From MGOM01 sp035455265 (lineage in GTDB: Bacteria; Chloroflexota; Anaerolineae; Anaerolineales; E44-bin32), in assembly GCA_035455265.1 (NCBI GenBank), contig DATIFK010000061.1, forward strand, positions 1 through 5,781: a DNA stretch of 5,781 bases, in the 5' to 3' direction. The notes under the pieces were generated by a model. That model saw only the letters and a list, made by a program, of their open reading frames with translations, was not told where the DNA came from and made no database searches. How positions within the stretch are numbered: position 1 is the stretch's first letter; every line of letters begins with the position of its first letter. The position numbers were made by a program, and so were the translations under genes. Below, one piece after another: positions 1-5,471 of the stretch.

Positions 1-842
1 GTCTTCGAGCCCATCTCCACGATGACCGCGTCCAGCTCGGGAAGGTCCTTGGCCGTGGGGATCATGTAGGAGAAGAACCCGGTTGGATAGTGATCCAGTG
101 TCGGGTAATAGGGATGCAGCTCTTCCATCAGAGCCGACCCCAGCCCCATGGCGGCCCCGCCGTCGATCTGCCCCTCCACCAGCATCGGGTTGATGGCCTT
201 GCCGCAGTCGTAGGCGCTGACCAGCTTCAGGACCTTGACCTCGCCGGTCTCGGTGTCGACTTCCACCTCGGCGACGGTGGCTCCGTAGGCCATGTTGTGG
301 AGAGGCTCGCCCTCGCCCGTGTCCGGATCGACGGTGGCCACCGGCCAGCCATAGGCGCCGCGGCCGGCGATGATTCGCCGTTCGTCCCAGGTGGCCCGGC
401 CCGCCACGTCGCCGATCGGGATGGCCTGCTCGGGGAAGCCGCGTACCAGAATCTTGTCGTCCTTGGCCTCGAGTTGATCGGGCTGAACGCCGAGCTGCGC
501 GCCGGCGACCTCGAAGAGCACCTGGCGCGCTTCGCGCGCCGCCAGCAGGGTGGCGTTGCCGGTCTGGTGAGTCACCCGGCTGGCGAAGGTGCCCGTGTCC
601 AGCGGGCTGCTGTCGCTGTCGACCGCCGTCACGTTCACCTTGTCGATCGGGACTCCGAGCTCCTGCGCGGCGATCTGCCGCACGACGGTGCGGGCGCCCT
701 GGCCAATGTCGACGCTGCCGATGAGCACATCGACGCTCCCGTCCGGACGCATCTTGACGACCACCTGGCTCGGGTCTCCGCCCCCGCTCATGCCGGTCGA
801 GTACCAGATGGCGGCGATGCCCTTGCCGCGTTTCTTAGCCAT
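1..842 (-). CDS. Molybdenum hydroxylase, C-terminal half of the molybdopterin-binding subunit (NdhM-like; 3' end outside window)
   Basis: This is the second half of a split xanthine-dehydrogenase-family Mo subunit. It should complete the Mo-pterin site and active-site funnel of a cytoplasmic hydroxylase. The frame is open from the ATG at 842-840 to the window edge (280 codons plus two bases). It begins MAKKRGKG, which lines up with the KKRG strand inside unsplit XDH. Visible family motifs are DIGQGART (45-52, cofactor contact), ASRVTHQTGNA (87-97) and DCGKAINPMLVEGQIDGG (about 212-229), followed by a GSALMEE segment. The catalytic Glu of the late GVGE motif should lie just beyond the window. 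NdhM-type subunits are about 330 residues, so roughly 50 are missing. Its ATG overlaps the preceding stop (ATGGCTAA), and it has its own GGAGG five bases upstream, so it is probably translated separately by coupling. Family assignment is firm; substrate is unknown. Confidence 0.93.
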   Translation of the reverse strand, partial: MAKKRGKGIAAIWYSTGMSGGGDPSQVVVKMRPDGSVDVLIGSVDIGQGARTVVRQIAAQELGVPIDKVNVTAVDSDSSPLDTGTFASRVTHQTGNATLLAAREARQVLFEVAGAQLGVQPDQLEAKDDKILVRGFPEQAIPIGDVAGRATWDERRIIAGRGAYGWPVATVDPDTGEGEPLHNMAYGATVAEVEVDTETGEVKVLKLVSAYDCGKAINPMLVEGQIDGGAAMGLGSALMEELHPYYPTLDHYPTGFFSYMIPTAKDLPELDAVIVEMGSK

Positions 843-2151
843 GCGCCCCTCCATTCGATCCCGTCTTGGACGACATCGCCAGCAGATCCTGGTCGAGCCG
901 AAGCCCGGCCCGCTTCGCCGCCGTCTGCATCACCTCGATCAGGCCGCAGTGCCACTGCACCGCCCGGGTAGCGGAGGTGTCCCCGTCGCGGATGGCGTTG
1001 AGGAAACGCAGCCGCAAGGAGTCGACCCCGACGGCTTCGGCGATGCGCTCCATCTGCACGTCCCAGGCGAAGGCCGACTGGAACAGCCCGAAGCCGCGCA
1101 TCGACGAGGTCGGGCGCTTGTTGGTGAAGACGGCGTAGGAGTCGATCCACACGTTGGGGATGTTGTACGGCCCGGCGATTCCGTAGGAGGCCTTGCGGAT
1201 GACGTAGTCGTTGGTCGAGGGGTAGGCGCCGCCGTCGCGGACCATCTTGATCTTGCGCGCCAGGATGCGGCCGTCCTTCGCCACGCCGTCCTTGAACCAG
1301 ATATGGGTCGCGCCTCGGTGCGTCGAGGCGACGAACTCCTCCTCGCGGGTCCAGATCCACTTCACCGGCCGGCCCCCCGTGTAGAGCGAAAGCACGGCAC
1401 AGATATGATCGGCGTGAGGATCGTTCTTGGAGCCGAAGCCGCCGCCGAGGATCCCGCCGATCATGTGCACCGAAGCCTGGGGCTTGCCCAGGATGGCTGC
1501 GATAGTGCCCTGGTTGAAGAAGACTGCCTGGGTGACGGTGTGGATGTGGGTGCGCCCCATCGAGTCGGTCTGGGCGATGCTCCCCTGGGTCTCGATCGGC
1601 GAATGCTCCTGCGCCTGCGTCCGGAAGTACGTCTCGACGATGTGTTCGGCCCGGCCGAACCCCTCCTCGACGTCCCCCTTGCGGATCTGGCAGTGGTCGC
1701 GTTCGCCGAAGGTCATCAGGTTCCCTTCGGGGCGGACCTTGCGGGCCCCTGGCTCCATCGCCTTCAGCGGATCCAGGACCGGCTCGCGTTCCTCGAGTTC
1801 CACGCGCACGCGCCCGACGGCCTCTCGGGCCGCGTCCAGATCTTCGGCGGCCACCGCCACGACTTCCTGCCCGATGTAACGGATCTCTTTGTCGGCGAGG
1901 ACGGGTTGTTCGCCGCCGAAGACGTTGACGGGAACGTCCTTGCCCGTGATGACCGCCGCGACCCCGGGCAGCTTCTTTGCCTTGGAGACGTCGATGGAGC
2001 GGATCACGGCCGAGGCCACCGGCGACCTCCAGGCCTGGACGTACAGTTGGCCGGGGAGTTGGATGTCGCCGACGTAGCGCGTCTTGCCGGTTGCGTGCTG
2101 CATGCCGTCGTAGCGGGGGAGGCGCTTGCCGACGTACCGGGTGTCTGCCAT
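835..2151 (-). CDS. Molybdenum hydroxylase, N-terminal half of the molybdopterin-binding subunit (NdhL-like)
   Basis: A 438-residue protein covering the aldehyde oxidase/XDH a/b hammerhead domain (about 15-125) and the first Mo-binding domain (about 145-415). It should hold half the Mo-pterin cofactor and form the active site with the next gene product. Motifs seen are TGKTRYVGDI (21-30), IGQEVVAVAAED (93-104), EHSPIET (182-188), TQ at 207-208 (position of bovine XDH Gln767), GGGFGSK (236-242) and SMRGFG (350-355, with Arg352 at the place of XDH Arg880). Asn243 stands where XDH has Glu802. Unsplit subunits are about 760-780 residues; this one ends at the Mo1/Mo2 boundary, and 438 plus about 330 restores normal length. 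The start chosen is the ATG of MADTRYVG, with GGAGG eight bases upstream, 13 bases after the FeS stop. A longer frame to 2247 only overlaps the FeS gene and gives an Arg-rich leader. The hydroxylated substrate is not known. Confidence 0.94.
   Translation of the reverse strand: MADTRYVGKRLPRYDGMQHATGKTRYVGDIQLPGQLYVQAWRSPVASAVIRSIDVSKAKKLPGVAAVITGKDVPVNVFGGEQPVLADKEIRYIGQEVVAVAAEDLDAAREAVGRVRVELEEREPVLDPLKAMEPGARKVRPEGNLMTFGERDHCQIRKGDVEEGFGRAEHIVETYFRTQAQEHSPIETQGSIAQTDSMGRTHIHTVTQAVFFNQGTIAAILGKPQASVHMIGGILGGGFGSKNDPHADHICAVLSLYTGGRPVKWIWTREEEFVASTHRGATHIWFKDGVAKDGRILARKIKMVRDGGAYPSTNDYVIRKASYGIAGPYNIPNVWIDSYAVFTNKRPTSSMRGFGLFQSAFAWDVQMERIAEAVGVDSLRLRFLNAIRDGDTSATRAVQWHCGLIEVMQTAAKRAGLRLDQDLLAMSSKTGSNGGAHG
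848..852 (-). promoter_or_regulatory. Ribosome binding site of the C-terminal Mo-subunit gene
   Basis: GGAGG sits five bases before the ATG at 842-840, inside the last codons of the upstream gene. It supports true initiation at this ATG, and so a genuine split gene rather than one reading frame broken by a sequencing error. Confidence 0.75.
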
Positions 2152-2159
2152 GTCGCTAC

Positions 2160-2164
2160 CCTCC
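2160..2164 (-). promoter_or_regulatory. Ribosome binding site of the N-terminal Mo-subunit gene
   Basis: GGAGG lies eight bases before the ATG at 2151-2149 and directly after the FeS-subunit stop. It fixes the start at MADTRYVG over the in-frame upstream candidates inside the FeS gene. Confidence 0.75.
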
Positions 2165-2632
2165 CTACCGCGTCTTCGCCGCCGCCAGCACCGACTCGAC
2201 GATCTTGTTGTAGCCGGTGCAGCGGCACACGTTGCCGACGATGGCATTGACCACCTCGTCCCTCGTCGGATCGGGATTGCGCTCGAGCAGGGCCGCCGCC
2301 GACATGATCATGCCGGGCGTGCAGTAGCCGCACTGCGACCCGTAATGCTCGGTGATGGCTTGCTGCAGCGGGTGCGGCTTCTCGGGCGTTCCCAGCCCCT
2401 CCAGCGTAGTGACCTGTCGGCCTTCAACCGTGGCCGCCAGCACCATGCAGGAGTTGACCGGCTCGCCATCGAGCCAGACCGTGCAGGCTCCGCAGTTGCC
2501 CTGCTCGCAGCCGAACTTCGGGCTGGTGACTCCCAGGTGCTCGCGCAGAAGCTTGAGCAGATTGGTCTGGACCGGCGCCTCGGCCGACACTCGCTTCCCG
2601 TTGAGCTTGAAGTGGATCGTGAGGGTGGTCAT
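2165..2632 (-). CDS. Molybdenum hydroxylase, [2Fe-2S] subunit (CoxS/NdhS type)
   Basis: A small two-cluster iron-sulfur subunit of 155 residues, the usual length for CoxS/NdhS/XdhC-type proteins. It carries electrons from the Mo centre to FAD. The N-terminal plant-ferredoxin-like domain has ligands Cys42, Cys47, Cys50 and Cys62 (CEQGNCGAC motif). The C-terminal four-helix domain has Cys101, Cys104, Cys136 and Cys138 (CGYC and CRCTGY). All eight cysteines are intact, so both clusters should form. No signal peptide or Tat motif is seen, so the protein is cytoplasmic. It starts three bases after the stop of the FAD-subunit gene and is followed after 13 bases by the Mo subunit, as expected in one transcript. 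The binding site is a weaker AAGGGG about nine bases upstream of the ATG, overlapping the end of the FAD gene, so translation probably depends on coupling. Family assignment is certain; substrate is unknown. Confidence 0.97.
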   Translation of the reverse strand: MTTLTIHFKLNGKRVSAEAPVQTNLLKLLREHLGVTSPKFGCEQGNCGACTVWLDGEPVNSCMVLAATVEGRQVTTLEGLGTPEKPHPLQQAITEHYGSQCGYCTPGMIMSAAALLERNPDPTRDEVVNAIVGNVCRCTGYNKIVESVLAAAKTR

Positions 2633-2635
2633 GGT

Positions 2636-3502
2636 CTATGCCCCTTCGCCTAGGCCGCCGGCTCGGGCCAGCACGCGGGCGACCAGGACGCGCGTCAGCT
2701 TGCGCCGGTACCAGGCCGTCCCATGGACGTCATCGATGGGATGGATCTCGGCGACCGCTTGTTCGGCCGCGCGGGCGATGGCCTCGTGGGTGAACGGTTG
2801 GCCGCGCAGCAACGCTTCGGCCCTGACAGCCCGCACCGGCGTCGGCGCCGCCGCACCAATGGCGATGCGGACATCGGCGCAGGCGCCATGACCGTCGAGG
2901 CGAACCCGGGCCGCGGCGTTGAGCACCGCCAGCGTCAATGCCTGGCGGCGGCCCACTTTGGCATAGGCCGAACCTTCGCCTTTCGCCGTGGGCCGGATGC
3001 GTATCTCGGTCAACATCTCGCCAGGTTTCATCACGGTCTTGCCCGGTCCGGTGAAGAACTTGTCCAGGGCGACCACGCGTGAGCCGCGCGCGCTGGTCAG
3101 GACGATCTCGGCCCCGAGGGCGATCATGGCGCAGACCGAATCGGCCGCCGGAGAGGCGTTGCAGATGTTGCCGCCCAGGGTGGCTAGCGATCGCACCGGC
3201 GGCGCCGCCATCTTGCCGGCAGCCTGGGCCAAAGCGGTGGCCTTGTCCTGCAGGAGCTTCGAAGCGCCGGCGGTTTGCATGCGGGTCGCCGCTCCGATGT
3301 GCAGCAGACCCTCGTCGCGCCGGATGTACTCGAGCCCCAGCTTACCGATCCACAGGATGTTGTCGGGGACGGTGAATTCGAGATTCATATTGCGCACCAG
3401 GTCCGTCCCCCCGGCGAGCACACGTATGCGCGCCCCATGCTTCCCCAACAACCGCAGGGCGTCCTTCAGCGTGTCGGGTGCGTAGTACTGCACGTCCTTC
3501 AC
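2636..3502 (-). CDS. Molybdenum hydroxylase, FAD-binding subunit (CoxM/NdhF type)
   Basis: A 288-residue flavoprotein subunit that takes electrons from the [2Fe-2S] clusters and passes them to NAD+ or another acceptor. Its N-terminal FAD-binding PCMH-type domain (about 1-170) shows VLAGGTDLV (28-36) and TLGGNICNASPAADS (108-122), which hold the FAD pyrophosphate. The CO-dehydrogenase flavoprotein C-terminal domain (about 175-280) ends with the typical WYRRKL...VARVLARA helix. No Fe-S cysteine pattern is seen. The length is normal for CoxM. A GTG start is chosen because GGAGG lies eight bases upstream and because GTG overlaps the stop of the preceding dehydrogenase by four bases (GTGA), a standard coupling arrangement. 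The alternative ATG at 3535 would add 11 residues (MVGLHGKEEGS) encoded over that ribosome binding site. The acceptor cannot be told from sequence. Confidence 0.95.
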   Translation of the reverse strand: MKDVQYYAPDTLKDALRLLGKHGARIRVLAGGTDLVRNMNLEFTVPDNILWIGKLGLEYIRRDEGLLHIGAATRMQTAGASKLLQDKATALAQAAGKMAAPPVRSLATLGGNICNASPAADSVCAMIALGAEIVLTSARGSRVVALDKFFTGPGKTVMKPGEMLTEIRIRPTAKGEGSAYAKVGRRQALTLAVLNAAARVRLDGHGACADVRIAIGAAAPTPVRAVRAEALLRGQPFTHEAIARAAEQAVAEIHPIDDVHGTAWYRRKLTRVLVARVLARAGGLGEGA

Positions 3503-4398
3503 GGAACCTTCCTCCTTTCCATGGAGCCCGACCATTCAGCCAAGAGGCAGTAGACCGCGATGCCATCCAGGTCGGCAAAGCCTCTGGAACGGGCGGCGGT
3601 GTAGGTCTCATGAATCGCCCCGGTGGAGGGCAGCGGCACGCCCAGCGAGTGGCCGGTGTCCACCATCAGGCCGAGATCCTTATGGAGGTGTTTCAGAGGG
3701 AAGGCCGGGGCGTAGTTGTCGCCGACAATGTTGGCGATCTTTCTCCGGAGCAGGTCGGAGATCACCGGAGTCACGGCGATCAACTCCCCCAGCTTCTCGG
3801 TCGCCACGCCGCCCTGGGCCGCCAGCGCCATGGCCTCGGCCAACGATTGGAATTGCGCCGCGGCCATCAGGTTGAACGCCAGCTTGGTGACCGTCCCGGC
3901 GCCCATTCGCCCCATGTAGAAGATGCGGCTCCCCATCGCCTGAAGCAGGTCGCGGTGTTCTTCCAGCAGGGACTCATCCCCGCCGACCATGATGCCGAGC
4001 GTGCCGTCTTTCGCCGGGCCGGTGCTGCCGAACACCGGCGCCTCCAGCTTCTTCCAGCCGCGCACGCCGATTTCGATCGCCATCGAACGGCTCTGGTCCG
4101 GCGAAACCGTGCTCATGTCGATCAGCACCGAGCCGGGCCGGCCTCCGGCCAGCAGCCCCTCGTCGCCGCGCAGCACCTCCTCCACGGCGGCGGCGTCGGT
4201 CAGCATGGTGACGACGACGTCGCTTCGGCCGGCGAGTTCGCGCGGCGAACCCGCCACGGCGGCTCCGGCGGCGCGCAGCCCATCCGCCTTTCCCGACGAG
4301 CGGTTGTAGACCGTCAACGGGAATCCGGCCTTGGCGACGTTGGCCGCCATGGGCGCGCCCATCAGGCCCAGTCCGATGAAACCGACTCGCTTCGCCAT
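3499..4398 (-). CDS. Beta-hydroxyacid dehydrogenase (3-hydroxyisobutyrate dehydrogenase family), second copy, NADP-type pocket
   Basis: A 299-residue NAD(P)-dependent oxidoreductase that interconverts a 3-hydroxy acid and its semialdehyde or keto form; the exact substrate is unknown. The N-terminal Rossmann domain (about 3-165) has GLGLMG (9-14). The second strand ends VYNRS, with Asn32-Arg33 typical of NADP-preferring family members. The substrate motif DMSTVSP is at 94-100. APVFGSTG (120-127) replaces the usual APVSGG. The catalytic Lys172 and Asn176 lie in the C-terminal helical domain, followed by LHKDL (238-242). The start is set at MAKRVGF. The frame continues upstream to 4500, but those 34 codons only translate a 7-base repeat array, and GGAGG lies seven bases before this ATG. 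It overlaps the FAD-subunit GTG by four bases, so it is very likely cotranscribed with the hydroxylase. It could be a glyoxylate/semialdehyde reductase or a 2-(hydroxymethyl)glutarate dehydrogenase. Confidence 0.92.
   Translation of the reverse strand: MAKRVGFIGLGLMGAPMAANVAKAGFPLTVYNRSSGKADGLRAAGAAVAGSPRELAGRSDVVVTMLTDAAAVEEVLRGDEGLLAGGRPGSVLIDMSTVSPDQSRSMAIEIGVRGWKKLEAPVFGSTGPAKDGTLGIMVGGDESLLEEHRDLLQAMGSRIFYMGRMGAGTVTKLAFNLMAAAQFQSLAEAMALAAQGGVATEKLGELIAVTPVISDLLRRKIANIVGDNYAPAFPLKHLHKDLGLMVDTGHSLGVPLPSTGAIHETYTAARSRGFADLDGIAVYCLLAEWSGSMERRKVP
3511..3515 (-). promoter_or_regulatory. Ribosome binding site of the FAD-subunit gene
   Basis: GGAGG lies eight bases before the GTG at 3502-3500, within the last codons of the upstream dehydrogenase. 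It decides for the GTG start over the ATG at 3535, which lies upstream of this site. Confidence 0.7.
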
Positions 4399-4405
4399 CT
4401 TCCAG

Positions 4406-4410
4406 CCTCC
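4406..4410 (-). promoter_or_regulatory. Ribosome binding site of the second dehydrogenase, inside the 7-base repeat array
   Basis: GGAGG lies seven bases before the ATG at 4398-4396 and is formed by the junction of the two repeat units nearest the gene. It supports the short start over the in-frame extension to 4500. Confidence 0.65.
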
Positions 4411-4456
4411 AGCTCTCAGCCTCCAGCCGTCAGCCTGCGGTTTCCAGTTACCAGCA

Positions 4457-4510
4457 CCAGTCACCAGTGGCCGGTGTTGTCCCAACTGGAAACTGGCCAC
4501 TGGAGACTGG
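4457..4510 (-). other. Strong intercistronic stem-loop within the repeat array
   Basis: The arms 4457-4472 and 4495-4510 are complementary at 15 of 16 positions: a 9-bp perfect inner part CCAGTGGCC/GGCCACTGG, one A-A mismatch, then 6 bp CCAGTC/GACTGG. The 22-base loop can pair further (GTTG/CAAC around three bases). In the mRNA this hairpin would stand directly behind the stop codon of the first dehydrogenase. No run of T follows on the minus strand, so a simple intrinsic terminator is unlikely. It may protect the upstream message from 3' exonucleases or set the ratio of the two enzymes. Confidence 0.7.
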
Positions 4511-5398
4511 CTACTGTCTCATCCCCGCCAAGCCGCCCATGACCTTGAAGATGGCGGCGAAATCCTCATCGGCAAGCCCTGCCGCCATGGCGGCGCAGTA
4601 CATCTGATGCATCACGGCCGTCATCGGCAGCGCCATCCCTTGCCGATGGGCCGCCCGGACCATGAGCTCCAAGTCCTTGTGAAGGTTCTTCACCGAGAAG
4701 GCCGGCCGGTAGTCGCCGGAAACCATGTTGGGAATCTTGCGCGTGATCAGGGCGGAGACGAAGCCGCTGGCGGCGATGATCTCGCCCATCTTGTCCCGCG
4801 CAATACCCCCCTTGGTCGCCAGGACCATGGCCTCGGCCATCGAGAACACCTGAGCCGCGACCATCAGGTTGCACGCCAGCTTGGCGGTCGCGCCGGAGCC
4901 GGCCGGGCCCAGATAGAAGATGTGCTTCCCGAGAACGCTCAGCACATCCCGGTTCGCCTCCAGGACGGACTCGTCGCCGCCTACCATCAAGCCGAGGCTC
5001 CCGTCGGCGGCGTTGCCGGTGCTGCCGTACACGGGGGCTTCCAACTTGTGGACGCCTCGCTCCCCGGCGCGGGCGGCGAAACCCTTCGCCTCTTCGGGTC
5101 CGATCGTGCTCATGTCGACCCAAACGAGGCCCGGTCGCGCGCCGGCGAGGAGACCTTCGGGGCCGGACACGGCGCGGTCGACGGCGGGTGCATCGTTGAG
5201 CGACGTGATGACAATGTCGCTGGCCTCGGCCGCTTGGCGGGCCGACGTCGCTGCCGTCGCCCCCAGCTCGGCCAAGGGCGCGGTCTTTTCCGGAATCAGA
5301 TCGAAAACCGTCAGCGGGTACCCGGCGCGTGCCAGGTTGGTGGACATCGGACGGCCCATCAGGCCCAGGCCGATGAAGCCGACGCGTTTCTTTGCCAC
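4511..5398 (-). CDS. Beta-hydroxyacid dehydrogenase (3-hydroxyisobutyrate dehydrogenase family), first copy, NAD-type pocket
   Basis: A 295-residue cytoplasmic oxidoreductase of the same subfamily as the next gene downstream. The Rossmann domain (about 4-165) opens GFIGLGLMG, with GxGxxG at 10-15. The second strand ends VFDLIPEK, with Asp33 where NAD-preferring members carry an acidic residue. Further family motifs are DMSTIGP (95-101), EAPVYGSTG (120-128; Tyr124-Gly-Ser in place of Ser-Gly-Gly), GSGATAK with catalytic Lys173, Asn177, and LHKDL (239-243). The length is normal for the family. The start is GTG, chosen because GGAGG lies six bases upstream and because translation gives the expected short MAKKRVGF beginning. 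It is the first complete gene after a 245-base gap, so it may head the transcription unit. Candidates are 3-hydroxyisobutyrate, tartronate-semialdehyde, 2-(hydroxymethyl)glutarate or another short 3-hydroxy acid; sequence alone does not decide. Confidence 0.93.
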   Translation of the reverse strand: MAKKRVGFIGLGLMGRPMSTNLARAGYPLTVFDLIPEKTAPLAELGATAATSARQAAEASDIVITSLNDAPAVDRAVSGPEGLLAGARPGLVWVDMSTIGPEEAKGFAARAGERGVHKLEAPVYGSTGNAADGSLGLMVGGDESVLEANRDVLSVLGKHIFYLGPAGSGATAKLACNLMVAAQVFSMAEAMVLATKGGIARDKMGEIIAASGFVSALITRKIPNMVSGDYRPAFSVKNLHKDLELMVRAAHRQGMALPMTAVMHQMYCAAMAAGLADEDFAAIFKVMGGLAGMRQ

Positions 5399-5404
5399 GT
5401 TATG

Positions 5405-5409
5405 CCTCC
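5405..5409 (-). promoter_or_regulatory. Ribosome binding site of the first dehydrogenase (GTG start)
   Basis: GGAGG lies six bases before the GTG at 5398-5396. No ATG gives a better N-terminus, so the site decides the start. I could not find a convincing -35/-10 pair between here and 5643. Confidence 0.75.
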
Positions 5410-5471
5410 AAGTTCCGCTTTCCGCGGCCGGCCTTCAGTGTTCGCGCCCTCGCGCCCGTGCCATAGCCATC

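Larger units (their letters stand above)
4402..4512 (-). repeat. Array of 7-base repeats filling the gap between the two dehydrogenases
   Basis: Read on the + strand there are three blocks. Five tandem heptads of form YCAGCNN lie at 4402-4436 (CCAGCCT, CCAGCTC, TCAGCCT, CCAGCCG, TCAGCCT). Four CCAG units lie at 4444-4470 (CCAGTTA, CCAGCA, CCAGTCA, CCAGTGG; one is a base short). Four exact-phase ACTGGNN heptads in the opposite sense lie at 4485-4512 (ACTGGAA, ACTGGCC, ACTGGAG, ACTGGCT). The last unit overlaps the stop codon of the first dehydrogenase at 4513-4511, and the first block supplies the ribosome binding site of the second. The period of seven is not a multiple of three, which argues against coding. 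Short heptamer repeat tracts are known from intergenic regions of some bacteria, cyanobacteria among them; whether this belongs to any named family cannot be told here. Confidence 0.85.

Noticed and set aside
835..842. Frameshift or sequencing error breaking a single Mo-subunit gene
   Set aside because: The downstream gene has a well-placed GGAGG, the overlap is a standard coupling form, and the cut falls at the known NdhL/NdhM boundary. Raw reads would settle it.
90..971. + strand open frame of 293 codons at the left edge
   Set aside because: It is antisense to the C-terminal Mo-subunit gene, whose motifs (DIGQG, DCGKAINP) are unmistakable.
589..2250. Long + strand open frame of 553 codons opposite the Mo-subunit genes
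   Set aside because: It is antisense to genes with intact Mo-hydroxylase motifs. Its translation is rich in Asp, Leu, Gly and Val with no recognisable domain, the usual mirror of GC-rich codon use.
4457..4510. Intrinsic transcription terminator between the dehydrogenases
   Set aside because: The hairpin is strong but no T-rich tract follows on the minus strand, and the downstream genes appear to belong to the same transcript.
3478..4542. Long + strand open frame of 354 codons opposite the second dehydrogenase
   Set aside because: It is antisense to a clear family member, is His/Gln/Arg-rich, and runs through the intergenic repeat array; an artefact of high GC.
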